DNA from: Strigamia acuminata
Taxonomy: Eukaryota; Arthropoda; Chilopoda; Geophilomorpha; Linotaeniidae
NCBI GenBank assembly: GCA_949358305.1
Contig: OX442318.1
Span: 2,032,501 to 2,096,500, forward strand
Direction of reading: 5' to 3'
Length of the DNA: 64,000 nt
Position numbers and translations under genes: made by a program. The notes below the pieces were generated by a model. The model was not told where the DNA came from, did no database searches, and was given only the letters and a program-made list of their open reading frames with translations. The number at the start of each line of letters is the position of its first letter. Position 1 is the stretch's first letter. Of the stretch, positions 28,402 to 43,400 are shown piece by piece.

Positions 28402-31400
28402 ATGCCTGCATATTCGGAGCAACCGTGGTGGTCAACGCCGATCACATCGCTGGATTCAGATGAGATTGTTATCAGCGGCATTTCAGGCAAAATGCCAGAA
28501 TCAAATAATTTGTGGGAGTACAGAGAACATCTTTTCAACGGAGACGACATGGTTACTGAAGATGACAGAAGATGGCCAGTTGGTGAAATAACTTAAGAAA
28601 TTAACTCATTTTACTGTTTAAGTGCAAATTGTTTGGTCTGAATTCATCCATCAAACAAAGTCAGATTAATTCCTTGTTCACTGCCAGTGTTGGGTACGGT
28701 ATGCAGTATACCGGGAACGCGGTACGTTTTTTGGAAGACGTCAATAATGGTGGCAATTTATTTATGTTCTCGCGGGATAGCGCGAGGTTTAATGTACAGT
28801 CCCGCCAATGCAAAACAAGCGAGTGAGGACAATAAAATTCCACATACACACACACTAGGAATGACTAATGCTGGGCGCACACATACCGCGATTTCGCGTC
28901 CCGTCGCGATTTCGCAAGCGAAATTGCGCTGTAAATCGCGCGCAATGCTACACACATGTAGCTATTTCAGTTCTGCGAATTCAATCTTATGACGTCATTC
29001 CACAGCATTCACACAGCAACCGAAAATGTTGATGAAATGACGTCATTTCAAACAGCTCACGGAATTGGCTGCGACATGAATCGCGGGCGAAATAGTACTT
29101 GGGACAAGTACTATTTCCAAAAGTAGATTTCGAACCTGCGCGAAGGAAATGACGTCACCTGCGCATGGCAAATGGCAACGCGATTGCGACGCGACGCGAA
29201 ATTGCGGCATGTGTGCGCCCAGCATAATGCATACTAATCATATTGTGACACCATAAGTGCTCAATTTCCCATCACGTCCAAAAAAACGCTCAAGGTGAGG
29301 TTTGTGGGGTCAAGGGGGGGGGCGATATCCCCCGTCTGTTAAGAAAAAAAAGAAAAAACACCAAAGAATACACGATAAATCAAGTTGGAGCATTAGTCAC
29401 TCCTGGTGGATGGGCGAAGTTATGCCAATGACATGCTGCTATTTATAAAGACCCTAGCGCTTAAACAGTAAAATAGAGAAGAGAGTAAGTACCTTTTCAC
29501 GATCATGTATTATTCTAGGGTTGCACGGGCTTCCAACTCGAGCTGGAAAATTGAAAGAGTTGAATAGATTTGATGCATCTTTTTTTGGAGTCCTTGCGAA
29601 ACATGCTAATCGCACGGATCCACAATTGAGAATGTTGTTAGAACTCGCCTACGAAGCGGTGGCGGATGCAGGTAAGCCTAACTCAAGGTTGATCTCAGCT
29701 TGAGTATACTTCCAGATCTCGCTCGTCTCGTAATCTCTGTCTCGGAGATCTCGGTTGTTTTTAGTCTCGGGATCTCGGTCTCGGCAAAAGCAGATTTCAT
29801 TATTACGGATACANNNNNNNNNNNNNNNNNNNNNNNNNNNNNNNNNNNNNNNNNNNNNNNNNNNNNNNNNNNNNNNNNNNNNNNNNNNNNNNNNNNNNNN
29901 NNNNNNNNNNNNNNNNNNNNNNNNNNNNNNNNNNNNNNNNNNNNNNNNNNNNNNNNNNNNNNNNNNNNNNNNNNNNNNNNNNNNNNNNNNNNNNNNNNNN
30001 NNNNNNNNNNNNNCTCGATCTTTACTTTTGTGCAGGTGTTGATCCTCAGTCATTGCGCGGTAGTAACACGGGTGTTTATATTGGAATCTCGTCAGCAGAA
30101 ACTGAGGATTGGGTTTCGAGCACTCCGGATCACATTCTTGGATTTGAGTCCTTGGGTTGTGCTCGTCCGATGATTGCCAATAGGATTTCATATCACTTTG
30201 ATTTAAAAGGTAAATATGCTCTGCCTTGAACCAGCTGCAAATTGTGTGCACATTGGAAATGATTATTTTTGAATTCTACAGGTCCTAGTTTCATACTTGA
30301 CACTGGGTGTTCCTCGAGTTTGGTGGCGCTGACTCAAGCAATTGCTGCAATCCGCACAGGAGCATGTGATGCAGCTATAGTTGGTGGAACCAACATCTGC
30401 CTTAAACCATGTACCGCTGTGCAGTCTTTGCGTTTTGGTATGTTAGCCGTTGATGGCAAGTGCAAGGTATTTGACGTATCGGGTGACGGCTTTGTCCGAA
30501 GTGAAACGGTGTCAGTTATTTATATTCAACGTTCTTCGGTGGCCAAACGCATTTATGCTACATTAGTGCACTGCAAAACAAACACCGATGGATATAAAAT
30601 TCAAGGTTAGTAATAGAAACATGACAGTTGTCAATGCTCAACACAAAAAAAATTAGATTTTCGTCCATAAAATATTTTGGAAATATAACTGGTAGGTTCA
30701 CACTTTTGTTCACACTGGAGTCGACACAATGCAAGGAAAAATTAGTCAAACGCAATGCTGAGTCTGTTTTGCTTTGCGTAAATTTTCTTGCGTTGTGTAT
30801 AGTGTGAACACAAGTGTAAACATACCTTAAAATCACAAAAATAGAATACACCGTAGTCTAGTTTTTCTGCCCTAAAAAGAGGAAGTGATGTTACAGCAGA
30901 AAACTGGACCTTCTGTTCTGTTTCAGTCAAGTGGAAAGCCAACTAGATTGATCTAAAAAGCCCGTTTTCGTTTAGGTGTAACTTATCCCGCGGGAAAAGT
31001 TCAGGAGCAACTTTTGCGCGATGTATACAGAGAAGCTAACGTGGATCCTGCAGATGTTGTATACCTTGAAACGCATGGAACTGGGACCAAGGCTGGGGAT
31101 CCCCAAGAACTGAATGCAGTTGCAAACGTATTTTGCAAGAATCGCACCACACCATTTCTCGTCGGCGCTGTCAAGTCAAACGTCGGACACACTGAAGCCG
31201 CTTCTGGGATGTGCGCCATAGCCAAAGTGATCCTAGCAATGGAAAGCGGAGCAATTCCTCCAAATTTGCACTTTAAAGAACCAAATCCAGAGATCCCTGC
31301 CCTGCTAGATGGACGGTTGAAAGTTGTTACCGAAAAAACTCCGTTCCATGGAGGCTTGGTCGGCATCAGCTCCTTTGGATTCGGTGGTGCCAATGCCCAT

Positions 31401-34400
31401 CTTATTTTGCGATTTCATCCTGAGTCAAGACCAAAACCAACTTCAACGGTCGACGGACTTACAATTTTTGCTGTTTCCGGACGAACTGAGGAGGCAGTTG
31501 ATGTAATGTTGAAGAACATGGAGGAAACCAGAAATAGAGATGTGCTTGGACTCATGGCAGATTTGAGTGACAACCCACATCCAAAACATTATTATAGGGG
31601 CTATACTCTCTTGAATGGAGAAACCGTTCGTGAAATTCAGGTAAAATAGCTAACCAGGTTTCTGGTGTAACTGCGGGAGGTACGACATAGGTGAAAAACG
31701 TGTACGAGATTCCACAGATTCCAATCTCGGGAATCCTCGCAAATCTGGTAAAATCTCACGAGATGTCGTAAAATCTTGCAGTGTTGTTTCTTTCGGCGTT
31801 ATCGCGTTTTGTTTTTGGCGTTGTCGCGTTAGTGCGTTGTTCAGCGTTTTTGCGAAATAATACCTGCGTTTCGTTATTTTGTGAGAATTTACCACTAGCT
31901 TTGTCTAAAAATAGCCGCGAATGAGATTAGGGCTAACAAAACAACAATCGGTCTCCCGACCAATCCCAACGCGCGTAACAAACCGATTTATCGTCTCGTT
32001 GGTTATTACCGACGAAAATTTTCTCTTGCTTTGCGCCCCCCCCTCCCCCGTGGGGCCTTTACGAACCAAGAATCAAATGTCAAATGCTGTGGGATTGTTG
32101 TTTTGTTAGGCCTAATCTCAAGGTATAAATTACATTACATTATTTTTTATCGGTAAATTCTCGTATCAAATACACCTCGCGCTTGAGTAATTGTCGGGAT
32201 TAGGTCAGCACTCATCTGCTTGTCAGATAAGGCAAGAAGATTCGTGCTGACCTAATTATCCCGACAATTACACATCGCGCCTGGTATGTTACCTATGAAA
32301 ATGCAACGCCTCGCACGAAAATAATAATACACGAGATTCCATCCCTATGTCGAATCTTCGAGCGCGAACTATAAGTAACGCAGGCCTTGGTTGTGGTTGT
32401 TACGCCAATTAATTCGTATTAAACAAATGCTAATGCTGGATCTTTGTTAAAGGAAAAACCTAACGACCCTCTACCTATTTGGTACATCTTCACCGGTGCG
32501 GGGGCCCACTGGGTCGGGATGGCTGTTGATCTCTTGCAACTTGATGTTTTCAAAAAAACTATCCAGCGCTTAACCAATGTGATGAAACCATACGGAGTTG
32601 ACATTATGGATCTAATTGTAAATGCAACCGAAGAAAGTCAAATTGGAATCTTGTACAACTATGTTACCGTCGCTGCTATCCAAGTTGCTTTGGTGGACTC
32701 TCTTCGTCATGTTGGCATTGAACCCAATGGCATGGTGGGACATTCCGTAGGAGAATTGGGATGTGCCTACGCTGATGGTTGCTTTACCGGAGAACAAGTG
32801 GTCCTTTCTGCCTATTGGAGGGGTCGGTGCGTGCTAGATGGAGACTTTCCTGAAGGCTCTATGGTAGCCATTGGTAAAACCGTAGATTAATCAAATTGTA
32901 GTCATTACACAGTTTGCGGCAGGTGCTTTTCCCTTATAAAAACCCCCGCTATGCCTATAAGTATAGCGGAAAACTTATAACTTTGTCGGAGCTTTACTTT
33001 ACACTAAATATACCGTAGTGTAAAAAATGTCATAATTGTAAGGGAAAAGTACCTGCCGCAAAGCGTGTAATAATAATCTTTGATAAACTTTAATAATCAA
33101 ACTTGTAGGAATTTCGTGGGAAGAGGCCAAAAGACGTTGTCCGCCTGGCGTACTTCCAGCATGCCACAACGCTGTGGACAATGTGACCATCTCGGGAGAA
33201 GCCGCGGCAATGCGCAGTTTTGTCGCTGAGTTGCAGAAGGATGGCATATTTACAAAGGAAGTGATCTTTTCCAACATAGCATTCCATTGTCCATTGATGA
33301 ATCGAGTTGGGCCTGCTCTGCTGCAAGCATTGGGTAAGGTCATCCCAAATCCAAAACCGAGGTCATCAAGGTGGATCAGCACTTCCATCCCAGAAGAGAA
33401 CTGGGCAAGTGCCGTGGCCCAGCACGCTTCGGCAGCATATTTTGTCAACAATCTAACCAGCAGTGTCTTGTTCCAAGAAGGACTTTGCCACGTTCCCAAA
33501 AATGCAATTGTTATTGAAATTGCTCCTCATGGTCTCCTGCAGGCCATTCTAAAGCAGTCGATTGGAACGGGTGCAACTTACCTCACTCTTTCGAAGAAAA
33601 ATCACCCGAATAATCTACAATTCTTTTTGACCAACCTTGGAAAGTAAGAGATGGGCATCTGGTGATTTCAAATTAATTAGTTGAAATTAATTGATTAATT
33701 TAGGTTGTATCTTGCCGGAGCAAAAGTGACTCTATCCAAACTGTACTCTCCGCTCACTTCACCGGTGTACGGTGCTCCAATGATTGCACCACTGGTTCGC
33801 TGGGACCATTCAGTTGACTGGAAAGTAATTTCTCATGACATGTTTTCTGGCAGTTCCATGGGCACAGGAGGTTCGTCAGTTGAAATTGACATCTCTTCAC
33901 CAGACAGCGATAATTATTATCTAGTTGGTCATAATGTTGATGGAAGAGTTTTGTTCCCAGCTACTGGATATTTGGTAATCAATTGACACAAATAGAGCAT
34001 TGTAAGATTCTGACATACTGCATTGCTGTGATTGAAATTTATAAATGCAAACGCAATTTTTTTGCACGACCAATAAACGAGGGAGACCTTGAAATTGAGA
34101 TTGAATGGAGTGTCTATATAAGTAGTGCAATTTTGCCTACTTTTTGTTCAAAATGGCCGCATTGGTGCTGTTTTTGTTAGAAATTTCTATTTTATTGTAT
34201 TTATATAACTTAAATATCTAAACATATACATACATTACATATACCTTAGACGAATGAGAAAGGGACATTACACCTGCTTGAAAGCTGTCACCAAACCGTC
34301 CGGCAGAAATGACGTCACTATGACGTTACTGAGAGGGCATGGCCTCTGTTTCGGACAAAGATTCAATTGTCCCAGACGATTTTTGTCGTTTATTTTATCG

Positions 34401-37400
34401 ATTTTTGGTCTGTTTTAATTGATTTTGATCGGTTTTAATTGATTTGGGTCGGCTTTAATTGGTTTTGATCGTTTTTTGTTTTTTGTTTGTCCGAAATAAC
34501 ATCATAGAGCCCAATTTTGCTACTACTAGTAGATGGCGCGCAAAACCAACGGACGGTTCACCAAGGAACGGTGCTATAGCATTAGCATTAGAACTAGTCG
34601 CGGTGTCATGTCCCTTTCTCATTTGTCTAAGCATATACCAGTAATTATTTTGGTGAATTTCATCGAATAGTAGCCCCAGCTTGTAATCGAGGGCGACTTG
34701 TATATGAATTAGTCAAATTTTGCCGCCACTTGAAATCGGAGAAATACAGTAATGTCCTTTGGCTCTGCCCACAATGAGAAATTACAATGGTTTATCTGGT
34801 TGGCTTGTGTGCACTTGTTTTATACTGTATGTTTATTTCCTCAATTAATTAGTGATATTTTTCTTACTTAAGGTCTTGGCTTGGAAAGCTTTTGCTGGTT
34901 TATGCAGAACAACTTTTGATCGCACACCAGTCGTTTTTGAAGACGTGCAGTTGAAAAGTGCAACAATTTTACCGAAAAGCGGTTCCGTTAAGCTCCGCAT
35001 AAGTATGATGGCAGTCGGAGGAGAATTTGAAATTAGCGAAAGCGGCACCGTTGCAGTGAGCGGTCGAATCAGAAGTGCACAGTCCACCGACAACAAGCTG
35101 AGAGAATTGGTCACGAATAGCAAAACAGACACCGAAGAGAGCAGCAAATTGTCTTCCGAAGACATTTACAAAGTACTTAGATTGCGAGGGTACGACTACG
35201 GACCGACATTCCAAGGAATTGTCGAAGCAAACATGAAAGGAACAAACGGAGTGTTGACCTGGAATGGCAACTGGGTTACTTTTCTGGACACTGTATTGCA
35301 ATTCTTTGTGGTAGGTGACATTCTTGGCAGAATGGCACTGCCTACTAATATTGGTTACGTGAAAATCGATCCCGAATACCACACTAAGATTCTGGAGAAC
35401 AAAGAAGTCGCTGAGGTGACGCTAGATCCAGTTCTGAACGTTGTTGTTGCTGGAGGAGTTGAAGTGAATGGGTTGAACGTGACAATTACTGAGCGCAGAC
35501 CAGGCAGGCAGCCGCCATCGCTGGAAGAAAATCATTTTGTTCCTTACGAAGAAGAAAGTTGTTTTGCGGCTATTTCCCCTCTTGTCTTCCGACAGATGTC
35601 TGAGTACTACGCACAGTGCATAAGCGAGGTTCAGCAAGCTGCAGCAACTTACTTGAAGGGTGAACCAACAGTGTGCGAGAAGATCAAGCGCTTGTTCCCC
35701 AGAACACAAGCCCAAGCAAAAGCCCAAGCAAAAGCCGAAGGAAAAGCCGAAGCAGCTCAAGATTCGTCTCATCTCAAGAATATGTTGAGGGAGGTTCTGT
35801 CTTCAAAAGACAGAAGAAAGGAATCAGTTGAAGAGATGTTCAAAGATGGTGAAGAGACGGATGACATTTTGAATTCCTATTTGAAAGCAGACTTCATCAA
35901 ACCACACTTGGACTTAGTCAGAGAAAACTGTTCTTTTACTAGACTCAAAGTTGCTGAAGCAAATGCTACAGGACAGCATTTAGCCACCAAGGTTACCTCT
36001 CTTCTGAATACTCATCCTTTGATGAATGTTGACTATGTGCGCACAGTTTCTACTGTTGAGGAAAGTGACAGAACCGACGGAAACAACGGAACCAGTGTTT
36101 GGAATATCTTGGAAAGTCCATTTGAAGGAGAAGTTGATTTGGTCATTGCCAAACATTTACTGGGCGAAAATTCAGGGAGAGGTCAAGGAATTTTGAAGAA
36201 TATTTTCAAGTCGCTAAAAAGCGGAGGATTTGCGCTATTCATTGAATTGAAAGCGGAGAATGCGCTGGCTAAATTACTTGCTGAATTTGGAGGTGTTGAA
36301 GTCATGAAGAGTGAGCAAGTGAAAGCTTTGGTAGAAGAAGTGGGCTTTAAACTGGCCGCTACAAGATCGGATGGATTTCTCTATGCTTCCTACTTAATCC
36401 GAAAGGTAAGTAAGTGTCTACTCTGTATTCACTATGCAGTTGAAACTTCTAAACGGTGACTTTTTGGGGCCCGGATCACACATTTATAAACTGCAGCTGC
36501 AGGCGCTCCAGGAATCACTGTGCTGATTTTGTGGCCAGAAAAGACTAATGCTATACTCTGGCCATGTGTAAGTTTGGCCTAACTCCGAGCCTTTTCTCTG
36601 GTGTGGTGATACAAGAAAATAGATCCAAACACCAGGATTGCAACCGATCTACTGAAAATAGTAAGCGAATGTTCTAAGATTTCTGGAAGAGGCAAGCAAT
36701 AAACTCTGAACTATTTTTCCTGGTGGCAGCACAGAGTGAGTTATGAGGCTCGGAGTTAGGCCAAACTTACACATGGCCAGAGTATAGGTTCCCACTCGAC
36801 TGAATTCTGTCAGCAGAAAATTTTCAGGGCAGAAAATTTGTCTTTTCTGCTGTTGGTTCCCATCTGGCAGAAAAGTATAGGTGGAAATTTGTATTAATTT
36901 GTTTCAAAACATCGTTTACCACATGCTACTGATTATGCAGGTAAAAAGTGGGCAGATTTGCGTGAAAACTATGCACTGGCAATCGGCAGAATATGGGCCG
37001 CATCGAATTGATCGAATGTGGCCAGTATTTTGCCGATTGCCAGTGCATAGTTTTCACGCGAATCTGCGCACTTTTTACCCATATTCGATGATTTCGATCA
37101 AACGCACGTGGGTTTTTGAAACAAAATTATTTGAAACAATTTCTTATTGAACCATTTTTCATAAATTTTGCACAAAGGTTAATATGACGTCACTGAGCAG
37201 AAAATCATCTGATTGGCTTGTGGGGTTTCCTGCAGCAGAAAAAATAGGTGTAGAGTCTATTTTTTCTGCTCCCTATTTTCTGCCCAAATAAGAGGAAGTG
37301 ACGTCATAGCAGAAAATTTACTGGGCAGAAAACTGGATTTTCTGCTCTGTTTCAGTCAAGTACTCTGTAGGAAGCTAGCATTAGATGCGATAGTCACTCT

Positions 37401-40400
37401 TGGCCATAAAGAACCCTGAAGCACCTGTAGTTTGTAAATATGCATCTGGGTCGATTCTGATGTGAGGAAGATGACGATAAAACTGTGGTTGAATAATGTT
37501 TTTGTCTTTTGAAGGTGGGGCCAGTAGAAAAAGCAATCAAAATCAAAATTGACGAAACAAAATTTGATTGGCTGGAGGAAATGAAGGTAAAAGTAAAAGA
37601 ACTGTCATCAACCTCCAAAGGTACCAAGTTATGGGTGATGAGTGAAGACCAACCGACATGTGGTGTTATCGGTTTCGTCAACTGTCTGAGACAGGAGGAA
37701 GATAGCAACCGTATTCGAGCTGTATTCAACTCAAATTTGGCCAGTGGTAAAAGCAGCATGAAGGACGTTGATCAACAATTGGAAAAGGATTTGGCTATAA
37801 ATGTGTTTAGAGATGGTAAATGGGGCTTTTATGCCTACTTACCCCTCAAAGATGAAGTTGTTCAACCTACCACCCATTGCCACATCAATGTTCTAACTCC
37901 CGGAGATATGTCGAGCATTCGTTGGGTCGAATCTTCGCTAAAATATCCTCATGGAAGGGGCCCTACGGTAGACGTTTACTACGCTTCGTTAAACTTTCGG
38001 GATATTATGATGGCCACCGCAAAAATCGGCATTGACTCATTTTCTGCTGTGGTTGCTAACACTGACCTTCTCCCAGGATCGGAGTATTCCGGAATGGACG
38101 GTAGCGGTCAAAGGTTAATGGGGATAGTGGGTGCAAAGGGATTGGCAACATGCGCTGAAGTTGTGCCATGGTTAATGTGGACGATTCCAGATAAATGGAC
38201 TTTGGAAGATGCGGTGACAGTTCCAGTGGTGTATGCAACATCGTACTGTGCTTTTCTCCTGCGGGCTAACTTACAGCCTGGGCAAACTGTTTTGATCCAT
38301 TCTGGAACGGGGGGTGTAGGGCAGGCTGCTATAAACATTACTTTGAGTATGGGATGTCAAGTTTTCACAACTGTTGGATCGAAAGAGAAGAGGGAACACT
38401 TGAAAATGCTCTTTCCACAATTGACGGACGATAATATTTTCAATTCAAGAGACACGTCTTTCAGATACGAAGTTTTAAAGAGGACAAACGGAGAAGGTAT
38501 GACAATTAACAAAAGAAAATTTAATTTCTTGGAATGTGCGGACATATTTAGTGTCGAGAAATCTGGATAAGGTTGGGCCAAGGGAACAAATTTAGTATCA
38601 AGAAATCTAGATAAGGTTGGGCCACGGGAACAAATTTAGTATCGAGAAATCTGAATAAGGTTGGGCCACGGGAACAAATTTAGTATCGAGAAATCTGGAT
38701 AAGGTTGGGCCACTGGAACAAATTTAGTATCGAGAAATCTGGATAAGGTTGGGCCACGGGAACAAATTTAGTATCGAGAAATCTGGATAAGGTTGGGCCA
38801 CGAGAACAAATTTAGTGTCGAGAAATCTGGATAAGGTTGGGCCACGGGAACAAATTTAGTGTCGAGAAATCTGGATAAGGTTGGGCCACGGGAACAAATT
38901 TAGTGTCGAGAAATCTGGATAAGGTTGGGCCACGGGAACAAATTTAGTGTCGAGAAATCTGGATAAGGTTGGGCCACGGGAACAAATTTAGTGTCGAGAA
39001 ATCTGGATAAGGTTGGGCCACGGGAACAAATTTAGTATCGAGAAATCTGGATAAGGTTGGGCCACGGGAACAAATTTAGTGTCGAGAAATCTGGATAATG
39101 TTGGGCCACGGGAACAAATTTAGTGTCGACAAATCTGGATAAGGTTGGGCCACGGGAACAAATTTAGTGTCGACAAATCTGGATAAGGTTGGGCCACGGG
39201 AACAAATTTAGTATCGAGAAATCTGGATAAGGTTGGGCCACGGGAACAAATTTAGTATCAAGAAATCTGGATAAGGTTGAGCCACGAGAAAAAATCCGTA
39301 AATCTGTAATCCAGATAGCATAAACTGAATAATGGCGACAAATTATTTCTCCCCCATTTATGACTCATTCCCCCCCCCCGCTTAAACGAAGTGCCTACAT
39401 GGACGTGAACGTATTATTTTTATGACGCGCCGTGATTGGTTGAGAGATGCATTGAAATACGAACTGAAAATACACAGTTTGGTCTACTTTGCTAAAAACA
39501 GATTAGTTTAGGTCTGGGGGGGTCAAGGCCCCCCTCGTCAGAAAAAAAGAAGCTAAAACCTCGAGAGCATCGAATTTGAGACAACTTACCTCGACGAAAC
39601 GAATCGACATCAATGGATCTCAGCCAATCATAGCGCGTCATGAAAATAATACGTTTACGTCGGACCTGAACGTTAGCCACTGCCTTAAAAAAAACTGGTA
39701 AGTTAAGGTAAGTTAAGGTTCTTGTTAGGCATGCTTAGGAATTTGCTATAATGGAATTGCGCTACTGCAGAATATTTGTCCGCGCTTATTCTTTCCGCGC
39801 CAGGTATTGTAACCCTCCTGAATATTACACTGTATATCGTATATTTATATCCGGATATTCACATTGCAGGTGTCCATGTCGTTTTGAATTCTCTCGCTGA
39901 CGACAAACTAATCGCAAGTATTCGTTGTTTAAAAAGGCATGGAGTATTCCTGGAAATTGGCAAATTTGATATACTGCAGAACACACGAGTGGGACTGTTC
40001 GATTTCAGGAAAGACCTTACATACCACTCAATCTTTTTAGACACACTTCTAGACATAACCGTTGAGTTCGGTTGGAAAGTAAATAAACTTGTTCAAGATG
40101 GCATACATAACGGAGTGGTAAAACCACTGGGAAGAACCGTTTTCGAGGCAGACCAATCAGAAGCCGCTTTCAGGTACATGGCGAGTGGAAAACATGTGGG
40201 CAAAGTGGTTCTTAAAATAAGAAACGAAAGCAGCAAAACAGAGTCAGCGACAGCAGCACCTTTCCAAGCGTTTCCCAGAGCGCTCTGCGACCCGAGCAAA
40301 TCCTATATTGTCACAGGGGGATTAGGAGGATTCGGTCTTGAATTGGCCAATTGGTTAGTCCTAAAGGGAGCAAGAAACCTGGTGCTGACTTCCCGAAGCG

Positions 40401-43400
40401 GAGTGAAGACGAGCTACCAAGAGCGTTGCGTTCGAATGTGGAAGCTGAGGGGCGTACACGTGCAAGTGTCCACAGAAAATGTGGCCACTATGGAGGGTGC
40501 CCAGACGTTGTTGAAGCAAGCCCGAAAGCCGGTCGGCGGAATCTTCCACTTGGCTATGGTTTTGATTGACAACCTTTTGGAAAACCAGACGGTCGAGTCC
40601 TACCGCAAGGTGACCGAGCCGAAGATTGAGGGAATACGCAACCTGGACGCCGCTTCCAGAAATCTATGTCCGGATTTGCATTGGTTCGTTGTGTTTTCGT
40701 CAATGGCTTGCGGTCGGGGCAATGCCGGACAGACGAATTATGGGTTTGCAAATTCAACGATGGAACGGATTTGCGAGAAGAGAAAACAAATAGGCCTGCA
40801 CGGTCTGGCCATCCAATGGGGCGCCATTGGTGATGTGGGCGCCGCGTTTGATATGGTGGGAGGAAATGATGTGGTTATGTTAGGAACATTTCCGCAAAGA
40901 ATGCATTCTTGTCTGACTGTTCTTGATAGATTACTCACTCAAAGTCATCCTGTCGTCTCCAGTCTTGTAATTGCATCAAGGGTCGGTTCCAGTAATTCAG
41001 AACTGTCACTTGTGGATACTGTTGCTAATATTTTAGGTAGGGCTTGATTATACTTCCAGATCTCGCTCGTCTCGTAATCTCGGTTTCGGTGATCTTGGTT
41101 TCTTTAGTCTCAGGATCTCGGTCTCGGCAAAACGAGATTTCGTTATTACGAGGTATAATCAAAAACATACAAATCACGTTGCGAGTCGTATTGCTTCTGG
41201 TAACGGCTAGGACCTTTAACGTTTACTTTATAAAATGTCGGTTTCTTTTAAAAGAACGCCTGATATCGTGTCTCGGTCTAGTACTAGATCTCGTCTCGGG
41301 ACCTGCTGATCTCGTCTTGGAAAACCGAGACTTAAAAACGGCCAAGATGCTGGAAGTATAGGTTTTGATTGACAGTGGCGTTTTTAAACTAGGCCTAAGC
41401 CCAATTGTTTTTTTTTTTTTACAAATTCCATTCCCATATTAGTACGCTTTAAGTGGCATGCCGCTATACAACTCCTTGCTAAAAAAATGGCATACTCTAT
41501 TTTTTGGAACTTTTAATATTTGAAATTTCTCAGAAACTATTTCTCACAAGTAAAAATGGTTTTAGGAGGATTTAAAGGATTGTTAGAGCTATCATTTCGT
41601 TAAAGGTTTTTTGAAAAAAAATAAATAGTTACAGAGAAAAAAATTCAAAACTCCAAAAAGTGACTATTTACAATATTTCTCATAACTTGTAAACAGAATG
41701 AGATAAAATATATCTCAGGAAACTTTTCTAAATTGGATGTATGGATCTCCAAGGCCCTCAAAAAAAGGCGTAATGGAGCTACGTAAAGGGGTAGACAACC
41801 ACTATTTTTCGAAAAATTGTGGCGAGCACAACTGTTGACAAATCGAAACGAAACTTTAGCATTGAAGCATTATTGTGTCGTACTATAACATGTTATAGCT
41901 ATGACTTGATTCGTCAACAGTTGTGCTCGCCACAATTTTTCTGGAACTTATCACAGTTGGCGCATTCAGTTACTTTTAGAGATTTTCCTTCCCTCAGTCC
42001 TGATAATTATTGAAGTGATGATTAATATTTTTGTTTATTCAAATAAAATTAATAACTGCTGCAAAATTGAACTTAGATCTTTTTTCTTGATGATTATTGG
42101 TTTTTTATTACGAGCTTTCAGAAAATATAAAAATTCCACTGAGTGCACTTGACCTTTAAAATTTTCAAATTATTCGAATAATTGCTCCAATTGTGATTAC
42201 TCTCAAATAATAGCCGCGATTATTATTTGAGAGCGACTGCAATTTGAGTGCAACTCTTAAATACGGTAGTCAAATCCACTTTTTGTGAGCATTCCATTCT
42301 GGTTGGCTCCTTTTAGTATGCCACTGTATAATCCTACTGTATTAAAAAGATACAGATAATGAAGTTTATTTTTCAGGTATTGCTGACCTTTCAACAGTGA
42401 GAAAAGACACTACTTTTGCCGATTTGGGCATAGACTCCATGATGGCTGTCGAAATCAGACTGACACTCGAAAGAAATTACGACGTCGTGATGTCCGCTCA
42501 AGAAATCCGTCAACTGACATTTGCAAAAATGGAGGAAATTGGAAAGAGAGCCAGTGGAAGCTTAAAGAAAGGTGTTGGAGACGATGTTGATGATCGGCTA
42601 AAACATCTTCAATTCAACGTGAATGAAATCCTGCCAAAAGAGTGTGTGGTTCTATTGAATTCTGCAGACACATCCCTACACCCACTTTTTATCATTCATC
42701 CGGTGGAAGGCACCACATTTATGTTGAAAACATTGGCGAATAAAATCAAACATCCTGTGTATGGTGTTCAAAATGTGAAAGATTCTGATATGGAGTCCAT
42801 TAGTCACCTTGCAGCTTATTATCTCAAGGTAAGAAAGTGCTTAGTAATAGGCCTGGGCGATTATTTCTCCAAGCGAATATGAATACGATTTGGCAATCAT
42901 GTTCACTTGGCTGCGATGTGTCGATATATTGCAAAGAAATTGCATAGATAAGTCGATTAAAAATCGAAAAACCGCTGTTCGGTTAATTAGTCATTCACAT
43001 ACAGTGACAGATGTTTAGATAATTGATGCTTGTCTAACATTACCAGTCAACACCACATTTACGAATCGGTAAAATAAGCACATTTACTGAACGTGATAGA
43101 TACCGTACCGCCCCGTTTAAACGCCCGGGTTTAATAAAGCGCCGGCCCCGTTTTAGCGCCGGGCAGTCATCGGCGGTTCACTGAATTGGCGCCGGCCCCG
43201 AATAAGCGCCGGGTCCCCCAAAAATCACCGATGTTTTGTGCAAAAATCGGTAATTTTTCCCGAAAAATCGCCATTTTTTGCAAAAAATCGGCGAATTTTC
43301 GGTTATGAGCCGGGTTCAATTTAGCGCCGGGTTTCATATTGGCGCCGGGAAAGCGGCTGAAAAAAAATTAAACGCCCGGGCGTTTAAACGGGGCGGTACG

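Noticed and set aside
27998-39290. CRISPR-like regular arrays (27998-28258, 38545-39290, also 54967-55327)
   Set aside because: Copies are directly abutting without unique spacers, in a eukaryotic context; they are minisatellites.
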